DNA of 64,000 bases from an uncultured Eubacteriales bacterium (GTDB lineage: Bacteria; Bacillota; Clostridia; Christensenellales; Aristaeellaceae). The translations under genes were made by a program, and so were the position numbers. Of this stretch, positions 1-7,494 are shown one piece after another. The stretch is from contig CADBCY010000019.1 of NCBI GenBank assembly GCA_902793325.1, positions 1 to 64,000 on the forward strand, read 5' to 3'. The notes under the pieces are model-generated. The model searched no databases and was not told the origin of the DNA. It saw only the letters and a list, made by a program, of their open reading frames with translations. How positions within the stretch are numbered: the first letter of the stretch is position 1; each line of letters begins with the position of its first letter.

Positions 1-55
1 TGAAGGCGGCCGCACCGTCGGCTCCGGCGTCGTGACGAAGATCATCGAGGACTGA
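1..55 (+). CDS. tuf: Elongation factor Tu, 3' end only
   Basis: The first 17 complete codons (from base 2) read EGGRTVGSGVVTKIIED and end in TGA at 53-55. This matches the conserved C-terminus of EF-Tu, the GTPase that delivers aminoacyl-tRNA to the ribosome; the EGGRTVG-G-V-KI-E pattern closes domain 3. Only the tail is in the window, so the start and GTPase domain cannot be seen. Two hairpin-bearing repeats follow and probably end the transcript. EF-Tu is the only family I know with this exact ending. Confidence 0.85.
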   Translation, partial: EGGRTVGSGVVTKIIED

Positions 56-80
56 CGCGAGTCGCGTCGGCCTTAAGCTA

Positions 81-302
81 CCGCCAACACAAACCATCCA
101 CCTGTTTTATATGCTGCCGCGTGCACTGACCATCCGCCCGCCCCGTAGATTAAGGGGCGGGCGTCTGTGTGGGTACGGATTGCTGTTTCATATGCTGCCG
201 CCAACACAAACCATCCACCTGTTTTTGTATGCTGCCGCGTGCACTAACCATCCGCCCGCCCCGTAGATTAAAGGGCGGGCGTCTGTGTGGGTACGGATTG
301 CT
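81..302. repeat. Two-copy tandem repeat of about 104 bp after tuf
   Basis: Bases 81-184 and 198-302 are near-identical copies starting CCGCCAACACAAACCATCC and ending GGGTACGGATTGCT. They differ by a few bases and are separated by 13 bp. Each copy contains a GC-rich inverted repeat, CGCCCGCCCC / GGGGCGGGCG, at about 135-163 and 253-281. I see no coding potential. The likely role is a duplicated transcript end behind a very strongly expressed gene. Confidence 0.8.
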
Positions 303-320
303 TATTATTGGGGGAGCAAT

Positions 321-356
321 AGGCCCCTGCCCGGGAGAGAGATGGGGCAGGGGCCT
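321..356 (+). terminator. Strong hairpin, probable terminator; no gene in 303-469
   Basis: AGGCCCCTGCCC (321-332) pairs with GGGCAGGGGCCT (345-356) and is followed by a short T run. Downstream, GGGGGCGGGG-CCTTTG recurs two or three times up to about 450, as decayed partial copies of the right arm. No gene is supported between tuf and the stop of the gene ending at 470. Confidence 0.5.
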
Positions 357-469
357 TTGGCTGTCTATGGCCCGGAGGGGGCGGGGGCCTTTGGCTGTCT
401 ATGGATCGAAGGGGGCGGGGCCTTTGTAGTCTTATGATTATGTGTCCGGAGGGGGCGGGGAGGGTTGGG

Positions 470-1576
470 CTACAGGGTCTGCACCCGGGCCAGTTGGCGG
501 TTCTTGTAGGCGGGGTCGCCGGTGACGTCCTTCAGGATTGTGATTTCCGGGGGCGTGGCGGCGTCGGGGGCGGGGGCGTACTGGAACAGGATCGCGCGGT
601 CTGTGCTGAAGGGGTAGACGTCCAGCTCGCACCGGCAGCCGCCGCACACGAAGCGGTACTTATCCTTGCGCACGCTGTGCAGCGCGCTGTCGCCCTCCAT
701 CAGGTAGCGGCAGTACTCCTTCTCCGGGATGGGTTTTTCGGTGACCCACTTCGTGCCGTCGGGGCGCTGGTGTTTCTCGGTGTAGAAGAACAGGTAATTC
801 TCGCCGTCCTTCTGCTGGCGGATGCGGCGCTCCACGCCGGGGTTGGTCGTCACCAGGTAGGTCTGCATCATCTCCAGCCGGACGGCGTTGTAGCGCTCCG
901 CCAGGGCCGCAAGGTCGGGCATGGCCACCAGGAATTTGCGCTTCTCTACCATGGGCTCCGCTTCGCCCAGGATGCGGTAGATCTCGCGCATGGCGCGGTT
1001 CATCTTCTGTTCGAAGTCCGCGGAGTTATCGATGATGCGCAGGTTGGGGTGGCCGCTCCAGGCGCGCAGGGTGCGGTCGTCCATCTCCCGGGCGTACTCC
1101 AGCGACTCGGTGCGGGCGGCGTTGCCCAGGTTGTAGGCGAACTCCGCGCCCTTGGCGCAGGTGACCAGGTGGAGCACGGCGTCGTAGCCCGCCAGCACCG
1201 AGGCCTCCGTGCGGCCGTCGAACTTTGCCAGCACCGTGGCGAACTCCTCGTCGGTGATGTAGGCCTTGTCGTCCATCAGCGCGCGGTCGTAGATGATGAG
1301 TATGTTCTCCTCCGGCACGACCTGCGCGGCGTTCAGCGCGAGGCGCTCCTTGTGGATCTGGTCGGCGATCACGAAGTCCTGGAAGGCCAGCATGCTCATG
1401 CAGCCGCCGAAGGGCCGGATGCCGAAGCCGGAGATCAGCTCCGTGGCGGTCTCGGGCACGGTGATGACCCGCCAGCCGTCCTCGGATTTGAACTCGTGCA
1501 GTATGCGGCTGATGAGCGTGGTCTTGCCCGCCGCCGGGCCGCCGGTGAGCACGATCCTGGTGATGCGCTTCTCCAT
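470..1576 (-). CDS. AAA-type NTPase with C-terminal CYTH-like domain
   Basis: A protein of 368 aa in two parts. The N-terminal part has a Walker A P-loop GGPAAGKTT (residues 12-20) and a Walker B-like strand ending IIYDRA near residue 97, as in the AAA_28 group of small NTPases. From about residue 209 the sequence EKRKFLV opens a CYTH-like triphosphate-tunnel fold, followed by basic stretches (RRIRQQK) expected of tunnels that bind polyphosphate, nucleotide or thiamine triphosphate. The start is ATG at 1576 behind AAGGAAG. It lies 53 bp downstream of a HAD phosphatase in the same direction, so the two are probably co-transcribed. Kinase and triphosphatase roles are inferred; the substrate is unknown. 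Confidence 0.7.
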   Translation of the reverse strand: MEKRITRIVLTGGPAAGKTTLISRILHEFKSEDGWRVITVPETATELISGFGIRPFGGCMSMLAFQDFVIADQIHKERLALNAAQVVPEENILIIYDRALMDDKAYITDEEFATVLAKFDGRTEASVLAGYDAVLHLVTCAKGAEFAYNLGNAARTESLEYAREMDDRTLRAWSGHPNLRIIDNSADFEQKMNRAMREIYRILGEAEPMVEKRKFLVAMPDLAALAERYNAVRLEMMQTYLVTTNPGVERRIRQQKDGENYLFFYTEKHQRPDGTKWVTEKPIPEKEYCRYLMEGDSALHSVRKDKYRFVCGGCRCELDVYPFSTDRAILFQYAPAPDAATPPEITILKDVTGDPAYKNRQLARVQTL

Positions 1577-1629
1577 GGGGGAATCTTCCTTTCTCGGTGC
1601 GTAAGAAAACCGCCGGTCGCGGGGGCGGG

Positions 1630-2283
1630 CTAATCCTCCAGCCACGCCGCCAGTTCCGGCACCGTCTTGAAGTACCGGTCGCAGTTGGCGCGCATGTAGG
1701 TCTCGATCTCGGGAATATCGTAGCCCCAGCCGGCGGCGGCGAAGGGCACGCCGCGCGCGCGGGCCATGTCGAAGCCGGGCTTGAGGTCGTCCACCATCAG
1801 GAGCTGCTCCGGCGCGTAGTCGAACGCCGCCATGATCTGATCCAGCGGCCAGGGGTTGGGCTTGCAGCGCTCGCGGGGCTGTTCCCAGCCGTACACCAGG
1901 TCCGGCTCCGGCAGGCCGTTCTCCCGGTAGTCCCGCAGGATGTTGGCCGAATAGGAGTGGCTCACCACGCACAGCCGTCCGCCGCGCTCCACGTGCCGCC
2001 ACAGCAGCTCCTTCATGCCGGGGTAGGCCTGGGGCACGTGGCTCTGCACGTATTCGTTCCACCAGGCCTGCTCGTGGAGCATCTGCGCCTCGCTCATGCC
2101 CACGTCGTCCCGGAAGAAGGACACCACGCCGGGGTGGAAGTTCTTCAGGAAGTATTCCTCCATCGTGCAGTGGTAGTGGGGGAAGTATTGCGCCGTGTAC
2201 GCCACGAAGCAGGGGTAGTGCACCGTGGCGGTGCTGTTGACCACGGTATCGTCGTGGTCCAGGACCAGGCAGGGAAATCTCAT
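1630..2283 (-). CDS. HAD-family phosphatase
   Basis: A protein of 217 aa with the full set of haloacid dehalogenase motifs: DHDDT at residues 9-13 (Asp nucleophile and acid/base), VSHS for motif II, a Lys in CKPNP for motif III, and VDD for motif IV. The inserted helical cap after motif I is of the C1 type, as in phosphoglycolate phosphatase relatives. It would dephosphorylate a small phosphometabolite in the cytoplasm; the substrate cannot be read from sequence. It is the upstream gene of a probable two-gene unit with the AAA-CYTH gene, suggesting a shared nucleotide or phosphate substrate, which is inference. Start ATG at 2283 has GGGAGG upstream. Confidence 0.8.
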   Translation of the reverse strand: MRFPCLVLDHDDTVVNSTATVHYPCFVAYTAQYFPHYHCTMEEYFLKNFHPGVVSFFRDDVGMSEAQMLHEQAWWNEYVQSHVPQAYPGMKELLWRHVERGGRLCVVSHSYSANILRDYRENGLPEPDLVYGWEQPRERCKPNPWPLDQIMAAFDYAPEQLLMVDDLKPGFDMARARGVPFAAAGWGYDIPEIETYMRANCDRYFKTVPELAAWLED

Positions 2284-2393
2284 GGGCGCCTCCCGGATGC
2301 TTCAGTATCTATATGAAAGATTTGACGCGGCCCCGCAAAATCCTGCCGGGTCGAAGAAAATGACGAAATAATGTTGGACCTGAAAACTTTTGG

Positions 2394-2422
2394 TTGACAC
2401 CGGTGCGATTTCATCCTATAAT
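2394..2422 (+). promoter_or_regulatory. Sigma-A promoter, consensus -35 and -10
   Basis: TTGACA (2394-2399) and TATAAT (2417-2422) with a 17-bp spacer: both hexamers match the vegetative consensus. It drives the SH3b protein gene, whose GAGGAGG and ATG follow at 2454 and 2471. High constitutive expression is likely. Confidence 0.88.
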
Positions 2423-2470
2423 GGGAATGTGAAACGCGGCGAAAAATGCCGCTGAGGAGGTTGAGTAGAG

Positions 2471-2968
2471 ATGAAGATGCTCCGGAAACTTTTGGTTGTG
2501 TTCCTGATCGCCGCGCTGTGCGTGGCTACCGTCGCCGCGCCTGTGGCGTCCGCGGCCAAGAAGGTCACCATGACCGGCGCCGCCAACCTGCGCAGCGGCG
2601 CGGGCAAGGGCTATGCCAGCAAGCTCATCATCGCCAAGGGCGAGACGGCCAAGTACCTGAAGAAGTACAAAAAGGACGGCCGCGGTGTGTACTGGCTCAA
2701 GGTGAAGTACAACGGCACCAAGGGCTGGGTTTCCACCCGCTTCGCGCGCCTGGGCAAGGCGAGCAGCAAGAAGGTCACCGCGACGGGCAAGGCCAACATC
2801 CGCATCGCGCCCAAGAAGTCCGGCACCGTGCTGGGCATCGTGAAGAAGGGCAAGACGCTGTCCTATCGCGGCAAGACGATCAAGGACAGCCGCGGCGTGA
2901 AGTGGTATCACGTCAACTACAACGGCCAGGGCGCGTGGATCTCCTCCCGCTACGCCAAGCTGAAGTAA
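2471..2968 (+). CDS. Secreted protein with two bacterial SH3 (SH3b) domains
   Basis: A protein of 165 aa. Residues 1-29 form a signal peptide (MKMLRKLL, hydrophobic core, VASAA cleavage region). Two SH3b repeats follow, about residues 31-95 and 100-163. Each opens with an A-N-(L/I)-R phrase (ANLRSGAG, ANIRIAPK) and closes with a GxGW/GWVS-type tryptophan (KGWVSTR, GAWISSR). SH3b domains usually bind cell-wall peptides. The protein is very Lys-rich and there is no catalytic domain, so it is probably a wall-binding or envelope protein rather than an enzyme. The promoter and SD are near consensus, and a hairpin terminator follows at 3076. Confidence 0.82.
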   Translation: MKMLRKLLVVFLIAALCVATVAAPVASAAKKVTMTGAANLRSGAGKGYASKLIIAKGETAKYLKKYKKDGRGVYWLKVKYNGTKGWVSTRFARLGKASSKKVTATGKANIRIAPKKSGTVLGIVKKGKTLSYRGKTIKDSRGVKWYHVNYNGQGAWISSRYAKLK

Positions 2969-3075
2969 TGCGAATCCCGATCTGAATCGCGGCCCGCCGC
3001 GGGCGCCTGTCCGCCCCGCCGTGGCCGACTTCCGATTGGGTTCGACATGACCGTTCAAACAAACATGAAGCGAAG

Positions 3076-3097
3076 GGGCTGCCTCAATAGAGGCAGC
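3076..3097 (+). terminator. Rho-independent terminator after the SH3b gene
   Basis: GGCTGCCTC (3076-3084), loop AATA, GAGGCAGCC (3089-3097), followed by TCTT. It sits 108 bp after the stop of the SH3b gene. Confidence 0.7.
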
Positions 3098-3103
3098 CTC
3101 TTC

Positions 3104-3266
3104 GCAGAGCGTCGATAAAGGCCGCAACCGCGGAGATTTCCTGAAAGACCGCTGACGCGGAGGAAATCTCCGCTTGCTGCGTCAGGCCGCCCTGCGGATT
3201 TGGTCACTTACGTCATGGTAAGCTCCCGCATCCACAGGACGGCCTTCCTTGCCTTGCAACCTCTCT
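3104..3266. repeat. Copy A of a dispersed palindromic element (about 160 bp)
   Basis: The element begins CAGAGCG and carries a 13-bp perfect inverted repeat, GCGGAGATTTCCT (3130-3142) and AGGAAATCTCCGC (3161-3173). It continues through GGCCGCCCTGCGGAT to CTTGCCTTGCAACC. A second near-full copy lies at 56161-56320. An internally deleted copy is near 20287, a copy of its right end in the other orientation is at 48938, and a fragment is near 52811. No reading frame is conserved between copies. It behaves like a REP or MITE-type element. Confidence 0.75.
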
Positions 3267-3333
3267 CGCCACTCTGGAGCATGCTGCTCGCGCGGTCTCC
3301 GGCATTGCTTCGCCGCAGAACGCCGCCGGGGCG

Positions 3334-3591
3334 TTACATCTCGGGCATGCCCCCGAGGAATTCCCGCGTGGACTGAACCATCTCCTGCACCTTGGGCCCG
3401 ACGGAATCAATCATCGGCTTGACGAGCTGCTCGACCTTTTCGCCCAGGCGGCCGGAGGATTGCTTCCAATCGGAATACATGCGCTCCCAGTCCCCGCGGT
3501 ACGACATCGCCTTGAGGGCGATCCACGCGACGAAGAGCAGAAAGACGGTGACGAAGAGCAGGCGGATCATGGAACGTCGGAAGTTTTGCAT
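3334..3591 (-). CDS. Small single-pass membrane protein, function unknown
   Basis: A protein of 85 aa with one transmembrane helix near residues 9-27 (IRLLFVTVFLLFVAWIAL), then a charged amphipathic segment ending in FLGGMPEM. I do not recognise a family. Start ATG at 3591 lies behind GGAAAGGATG. It is 42 bp downstream of the secreted-protein gene at 3634-4440 on the same strand and may share its transcript. GC content is lower than in flanking enzymes, typical for short membrane genes. Confidence 0.55.
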   Translation of the reverse strand: MQNFRRSMIRLLFVTVFLLFVAWIALKAMSYRGDWERMYSDWKQSSGRLGEKVEQLVKPMIDSVGPKVQEMVQSTREFLGGMPEM

Positions 3592-3633
3592 GGCGATTCA
3601 TCCTTTCCGGGCGGTACGAGGGCGGCGGTGCGT

Positions 3634-4440
3634 TCAGGCGGGCTCATCCAGGCGGTACATGCCGTCCGTCCAGACCAGCAGGCCGTCGTACAGCGAGATC
3701 GAGGCGAGGGTTTCGCCGGCGGCATTGGTGAAGGTATACACGGTGATGTCGCCCGAGACGTCGAAATCGTTGGCCTTGTTCGTCACGGAGGCGTGCATCG
3801 CAAGTGCGCGGATGCGCTCGCTCTCCGCGGCGTCGAGCGTCACCGGCAGGATCCCTTCCTCGCAGTCGATGTAATTGGCCGTGAGCGTCGCGCCCTCCAG
3901 GGCGTCGGCGTCGTAATCGCAGAAGTCCGACAGGCGCACGGGCGCGAAGCCCGGGTCCGTCTCGGCGGCGTCCAGCGGCGGATAGATCTCCGCGTTCTTC
4001 ACGATGAAGTCGATCCCGTCGAACAGGGCCTGGTATTCGGCCATCAGGTCGGGGTCGGGGTAGGCCTGGACGTCCGTGGGCAGCATCAGGAAGTAGTTCA
4101 TGCAGGAGCGCTCGCTGAAGCCGAGGAACTGATAGGAGGGCAGCTCGGTGAAGCTGTCGTTCACGCACGCGCCGAGGGAGAACAGCAGGCCGCCGTTGAG
4201 CCCCTCCGCCTGGTACTTCTCATAGCTGCCGATCTGGTAGAAGGAGACGTCGCTCTCGTCCTGCAGCGCCATGACCTTGCCGCGCCAGTCGACGGGCAGG
4301 CGGAGCGACAGGTCCTCGAAGTAGTAGATGGGGCTGCCGTCGTCGAGCAGGTTGTCGGTGTAGTCGAAGGCGGACATGGGCTCCGCGAGTGCGGGCAGGG
4401 CGAAGAGCAGCAGTACGATCAGGGCAATCAGACGCTTCAT
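3634..4440 (-). CDS. Secreted protein of unknown function
   Basis: A protein of 268 aa with a clear signal peptide (MKRLIALIVLLLFALPALA, cleavage about residue 19). The mature part is acidic and Asp/Glu/Tyr-rich, without a motif I can assign. Its opening strands (YYFEDLSLRLPVDW, then SFYQIGSYEKY) resemble small secreted proteins common in gut Clostridia that are annotated only as hypothetical. There is no lipobox and no anchor, so it should be released or wall-associated. Start ATG at 4440 has an AGGAGG-type SD. It lies between two other exported-protein genes, suggesting an envelope cluster. Confidence 0.65.
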   Translation of the reverse strand: MKRLIALIVLLLFALPALAEPMSAFDYTDNLLDDGSPIYYFEDLSLRLPVDWRGKVMALQDESDVSFYQIGSYEKYQAEGLNGGLLFSLGACVNDSFTELPSYQFLGFSERSCMNYFLMLPTDVQAYPDPDLMAEYQALFDGIDFIVKNAEIYPPLDAAETDPGFAPVRLSDFCDYDADALEGATLTANYIDCEEGILPVTLDAAESERIRALAMHASVTNKANDFDVSGDITVYTFTNAAGETLASISLYDGLLVWTDGMYRLDEPA

Positions 4441-4607
4441 GGCACAAACCCTCCTTCAGGATGCATGGATCGGCGCGGCGGCGAACGGGCGCGCCGCGGG
4501 GGAACGGGGATCGCCCGCCGCCGTCCGCGGCGGTTCCCGGCCTTCCTCCCTTGGACGGGCGCGCTGCCGGAAAGTTCCAGCGGCGGCGAAACCGCGCAAT
4601 TTCACGT

Positions 4608-4639
4608 AAACCCTGCATTTCATGAGAAGTGCAGGGTTT
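4608..4639 (-). terminator. Hairpin after the 4660-5124 gene
   Basis: AAACCCTGCA (4608-4617) pairs with TGCAGGGTTT (4630-4639) about 20 bp past the stop on the minus strand. The U run after it is weak, so this may be a leaky terminator before the next secreted-protein gene. Confidence 0.5.
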
Positions 4640-4659
4640 GCGGGCGACGGCGCGGCAGG

Positions 4660-5124
4660 TCAGATCTCCAGCGTGCCCTCCATGTCGTCCATGTCCTCGG
4701 CGTCGTCCCAGTCCTCGAAGGCGTCGGCGGCCTCCACGCCCATCCCGGCCTTGACCTCGCCGAAGATCTCCCACAGCCGGTCCATGTCGTTCGCGTCCAC
4801 GGCGTAGGTGATCTCGGTGGCGTTGTCGGTGATGAACGCGCTGCCGTCGGTGGCCACGGCGAAGTCGAGGATGTCCTCGGCGGTCATGCACAACAGCGTG
4901 CAGTTCATGGAGTGCTCGCCGTCGGAGCTCACCGGGTTCTGCCGCGCGGTCTGCAGCATCCCCTCGAGCTCGCTGAGCAGCGCGGCGTCGGTGACGGTCT
5001 GCTGCGTCTGGAGGTTGTCCTCCTCCTCGTATACCATGGTCGCCTCGGTGATGACGGCCGCCAGGGCCGTGGGCGTCAGCAGCAGCGCCGCCAGCAGCAG
5101 CGCGCAAATCCATTTCTTTATCAT
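4660..5124 (-). CDS. Small secreted acidic protein, function unknown
   Basis: A protein of 154 aa with a signal peptide (MIKKWICALLLAALLLTPTALA). The mature chain has two cysteines close together (NCTLLCMTAED, about residues 74-79) and an acidic tail (DWDDAEDMDDMEG). I recognise no domain. It sits 219 bp upstream of a second secreted-protein gene on the same strand with a hairpin between them, so the two may be separately transcribed. Start ATG at 5124 follows GGGAAGG. Confidence 0.62.
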   Translation of the reverse strand: MIKKWICALLLAALLLTPTALAAVITEATMVYEEEDNLQTQQTVTDAALLSELEGMLQTARQNPVSSDGEHSMNCTLLCMTAEDILDFAVATDGSAFITDNATEITYAVDANDMDRLWEIFGEVKAGMGVEAADAFEDWDDAEDMDDMEGTLEI

Positions 5125-5312
5125 GCTTGCATACCTTCCCTTCGGAGTTCGGTTTCCCGCCTTTCATTATAACCGCTCCTGGAATTGATTGCAATTGATT
5201 ACAGGGAAGTTTCAAAGATATGTCATATTGTTCAAAATCAGCCCGCGCCGCCGCCGGGAGCCGCTTCGACCCCGCGCCGCCGGCGCGCGCCGCGCGATGT
5301 GGCTTTATGGCA

Positions 5313-5341
5313 TTGACATCGCCGCGCGGGTCTGCTATCAT
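5313..5341 (+). promoter_or_regulatory. Promoter for the PLP-enzyme/proC/rmuC run
   Basis: TTGACA (5313-5318), a 17-bp spacer and TATCAT (5336-5341). The SD (AAGGA at about 5363) and ATG at 5378 follow closely. No second promoter is seen before proC or rmuC, which fits one transcript for the three genes. Confidence 0.75.
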
Positions 5342-5377
5342 GGGGTTCGGTGATTCTATAATAAGGAACGATTATTC

Positions 5378-6667
5378 ATGGACATGCAATCGATGTACCG
5401 GACCCTGGGCGTGAGCCCGGCGGTCTGGCAATTCGGCGAGGACGTGCTGGCGGGCCTGAAGGCGCGCTTCGAGGCGGTGGACGCCGTGGCGGAGTTCAAC
5501 CAGGCCAAGGTGCTCTCCGCCCTGCAAAAGAATCGGGTCAGCGCGGCCTGCTTCGCCGCCACCACCGGCTACGGCTACGACGACCTGGGCCGCGACACGC
5601 TGGAGAAGGTGTACGCGGACGTGTTTCACACCGAGGCGGCGCTGGTGCGCCCGCAGATCACCTGCGGCACCCACGCCCTGGCCACGGCGCTGTCCGCCAA
5701 CCTGCTGCCCGGCGACGAGCTGCTGAGCCCCGTGGGCGCGCCCTACGACACGCTGGAGGAGGTCATCGGCATCCGGCCCTCGCGGTGCAGCCTGAAGGAG
5801 TACGGCGTGCGCTACCGCCAGGTGGATCTGACGCCGGAGGGCGGCTTCGACTGGGAGGGCATTCGCGCCGCCATCAACGGGCGCACGAAGCTGGTCACCA
5901 TCCAGCGCAGCAAGGGCTACGCCACGCGGCCGACGTTCTCGGTCGGGCAGATCGGGGAGCTGATCGCGTTCATCAAGTCCGTCAAGCCCGGGCTCAACGT
6001 GATGGTGGACAACTGCTACGGCGAGTTCGTGGAGACCGTGGAGCCCTCGGACGTGGGCGCGGACATGGTGGTGGGCAGCCTCATCAAGAACCCCGGCGGC
6101 GGGCTGGCGCCCATCGGCGGGTACATCTGCGGCAGCGCCGAGTGCGTGGCCCGCTGCGCCTTCCGGCTGAGCGCCCCCGGCCTGGGGCAGGAGGTCGGCG
6201 CGAACCTGGGCCTGCTGCCCGCGCTGTACCAGGGGCTGTTCCTGGCCCCCACGGTGGTGGCCGGGGCGCTGAAGGGCGCCATCTTCGCGGCCAACGCTTA
6301 CGAGCGGCTGGGCTTCCGCGTGGTGCCGGACGGCCGGGAGAGCCGCCACGACATCATCCAGGCGGTGGAGCTGGGCAGCGAGGCGGCCATGACGGCCTTC
6401 TGCCACGGCATACAGGCCGCCGCGCCGGTGGACAGCTACGTGCTGCCCGAGCCGTGGCCCATGCCCGGCTACGACAGCAACGTCATCATGGCGGCGGGGG
6501 CGTTCGTGCAGGGCAGCAGCATCGAGCTGAGCGCCGACGGCCCCATCCGCCCGCCCTACGCCGTGTACTTCCAGGGCGGCCTGACCTGGTATCACGCAAA
6601 GACCGGCATCCTGATGAGCCTGCAAAAGCTGGCGGAGGCCGGGCTTGTGAAGCTGGAAACGCGATAA
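5378..6667 (+). CDS. Methionine gamma-lyase family PLP protein (YnbB/'aluminium resistance' type)
   Basis: A protein of 429 aa, the usual length for this clade of fold-type I PLP enzymes. Visible features are the substrate/cofactor loop CGTHALATAL (about residues 96-105), Asp211 in DNCYGEF that would hold the PLP ring nitrogen, and the Schiff-base Lys237 in GSLIKNPGGG. Relatives are annotated cystathionine beta-lyase or methionine gamma-lyase family, involved in aluminium resistance; their true substrate is unsettled. It acts in the cytoplasm. Only 26 bp separate it from proC, which suggests co-expression with amino-acid metabolism. Start ATG at 5378 is set by AAGGA; a Met two codons on is possible. 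Confidence 0.88.
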   Translation: MDMQSMYRTLGVSPAVWQFGEDVLAGLKARFEAVDAVAEFNQAKVLSALQKNRVSAACFAATTGYGYDDLGRDTLEKVYADVFHTEAALVRPQITCGTHALATALSANLLPGDELLSPVGAPYDTLEEVIGIRPSRCSLKEYGVRYRQVDLTPEGGFDWEGIRAAINGRTKLVTIQRSKGYATRPTFSVGQIGELIAFIKSVKPGLNVMVDNCYGEFVETVEPSDVGADMVVGSLIKNPGGGLAPIGGYICGSAECVARCAFRLSAPGLGQEVGANLGLLPALYQGLFLAPTVVAGALKGAIFAANAYERLGFRVVPDGRESRHDIIQAVELGSEAAMTAFCHGIQAAAPVDSYVLPEPWPMPGYDSNVIMAAGAFVQGSSIELSADGPIRPPYAVYFQGGLTWYHAKTGILMSLQKLAEAGLVKLETR

Positions 6668-6693
6668 CCCGACGGAGATATGGAGGCGAGAGT

Positions 6694-7494
6694 ATGATCT
6701 TTGGTTTCATCGGCTGTGGCAACATGGGCGGCGCGCTGGCATCGGCGGCGCGGCAGCGGCTGGACGGGGCGGACATCCTGCTGGCCAACCGCACCCCGGA
6801 GAAGGCGCGGGCCCTGGCGGAGAAGCTGGGCGCGGTCGCCGTGGACAACCAGACCGCCGCGGAGCGCAGCGATTACCTGTTCCTGGGCGTGAAGCCCCAG
6901 ATGATGGCGGACATGCTGGAGGGCATTCGGGACGCACTGGTGGACCGGGACGCGCCCTGCGTGCTGGTCACCATGGCGGCGGGGCTGACCATGGAGACCA
7001 TCCGCGCCATGGCGGGGGTGGATTTCCCCGTCATCCGCGTGATGCCCAACACCCCCGTGGCCGTCGGCAAGGGCATGCTGCTCTGCTGCGCGGACGGCGT
7101 GTCGGAGGAACAGCTCGCGGCCTTCCGCGAGGCCATGTCCGGCGCGGGGCTGATGGACTTCGTCGACGAGCACCTGATCGACGCGGGCAGCGCGGTGGCC
7201 GGCTGCGGCCCGGCCTACGCGGAGATGTTCATGGAGGCGCTGGCCGACGGCGGCGTGGCCTGCGGCCTGCCCCGCGCGAAGGCGCTGCGCTACGCCGCGC
7301 AGATGATGCTGGGCACCGCGGCGCTGGCCCTGGAGACCGGCGACCATCCCGGCGCGATGAAGGACGCCGTGTGCAGCCCGGGCGGCTCGACCATCCAGGG
7401 TGTGCGCGCGCTGGAGGCCCGCGGCTTCCGCGGCGCGGCCATGGAGGCCGTCATCGCCGCCTACGAAAAGACGCTGGAGCTGGGGAAGCGGTAA
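6694..7494 (+). CDS. proC: Pyrroline-5-carboxylate reductase
   Basis: A protein of 266 aa that would reduce 1-pyrroline-5-carboxylate to L-proline with NAD(P)H, the last step of proline synthesis. The N-terminal Rossmann motif is IGCGNMGGAL (residues 5-14). VMPNTPVAVGKG is the conserved nucleotide/substrate loop, and PGGSTIQGVRALE is the family signature near the C-terminus. Length matches the family. GGAGG lies 8 bases before ATG at 6694. The stop overlaps the rmuC start by one base (TAATG), a translationally coupled arrangement. Confidence 0.95.
   Translation: MIFGFIGCGNMGGALASAARQRLDGADILLANRTPEKARALAEKLGAVAVDNQTAAERSDYLFLGVKPQMMADMLEGIRDALVDRDAPCVLVTMAAGLTMETIRAMAGVDFPVIRVMPNTPVAVGKGMLLCCADGVSEEQLAAFREAMSGAGLMDFVDEHLIDAGSAVAGCGPAYAEMFMEALADGGVACGLPRAKALRYAAQMMLGTAALALETGDHPGAMKDAVCSPGGSTIQGVRALEARGFRGAAMEAVIAAYEKTLELGKR

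Noticed and set aside
169-1633. Plus-strand ORFs over the tuf repeat and the AAA-CYTH gene
   Set aside because: No domain, odd composition, and they oppose a gene with Walker A and a good SD.
3213-3410. A 65-aa ORF over the dispersed element
   Set aside because: Its peptide is shared with a frame at 48950 only because the repeat is shared; no SD.
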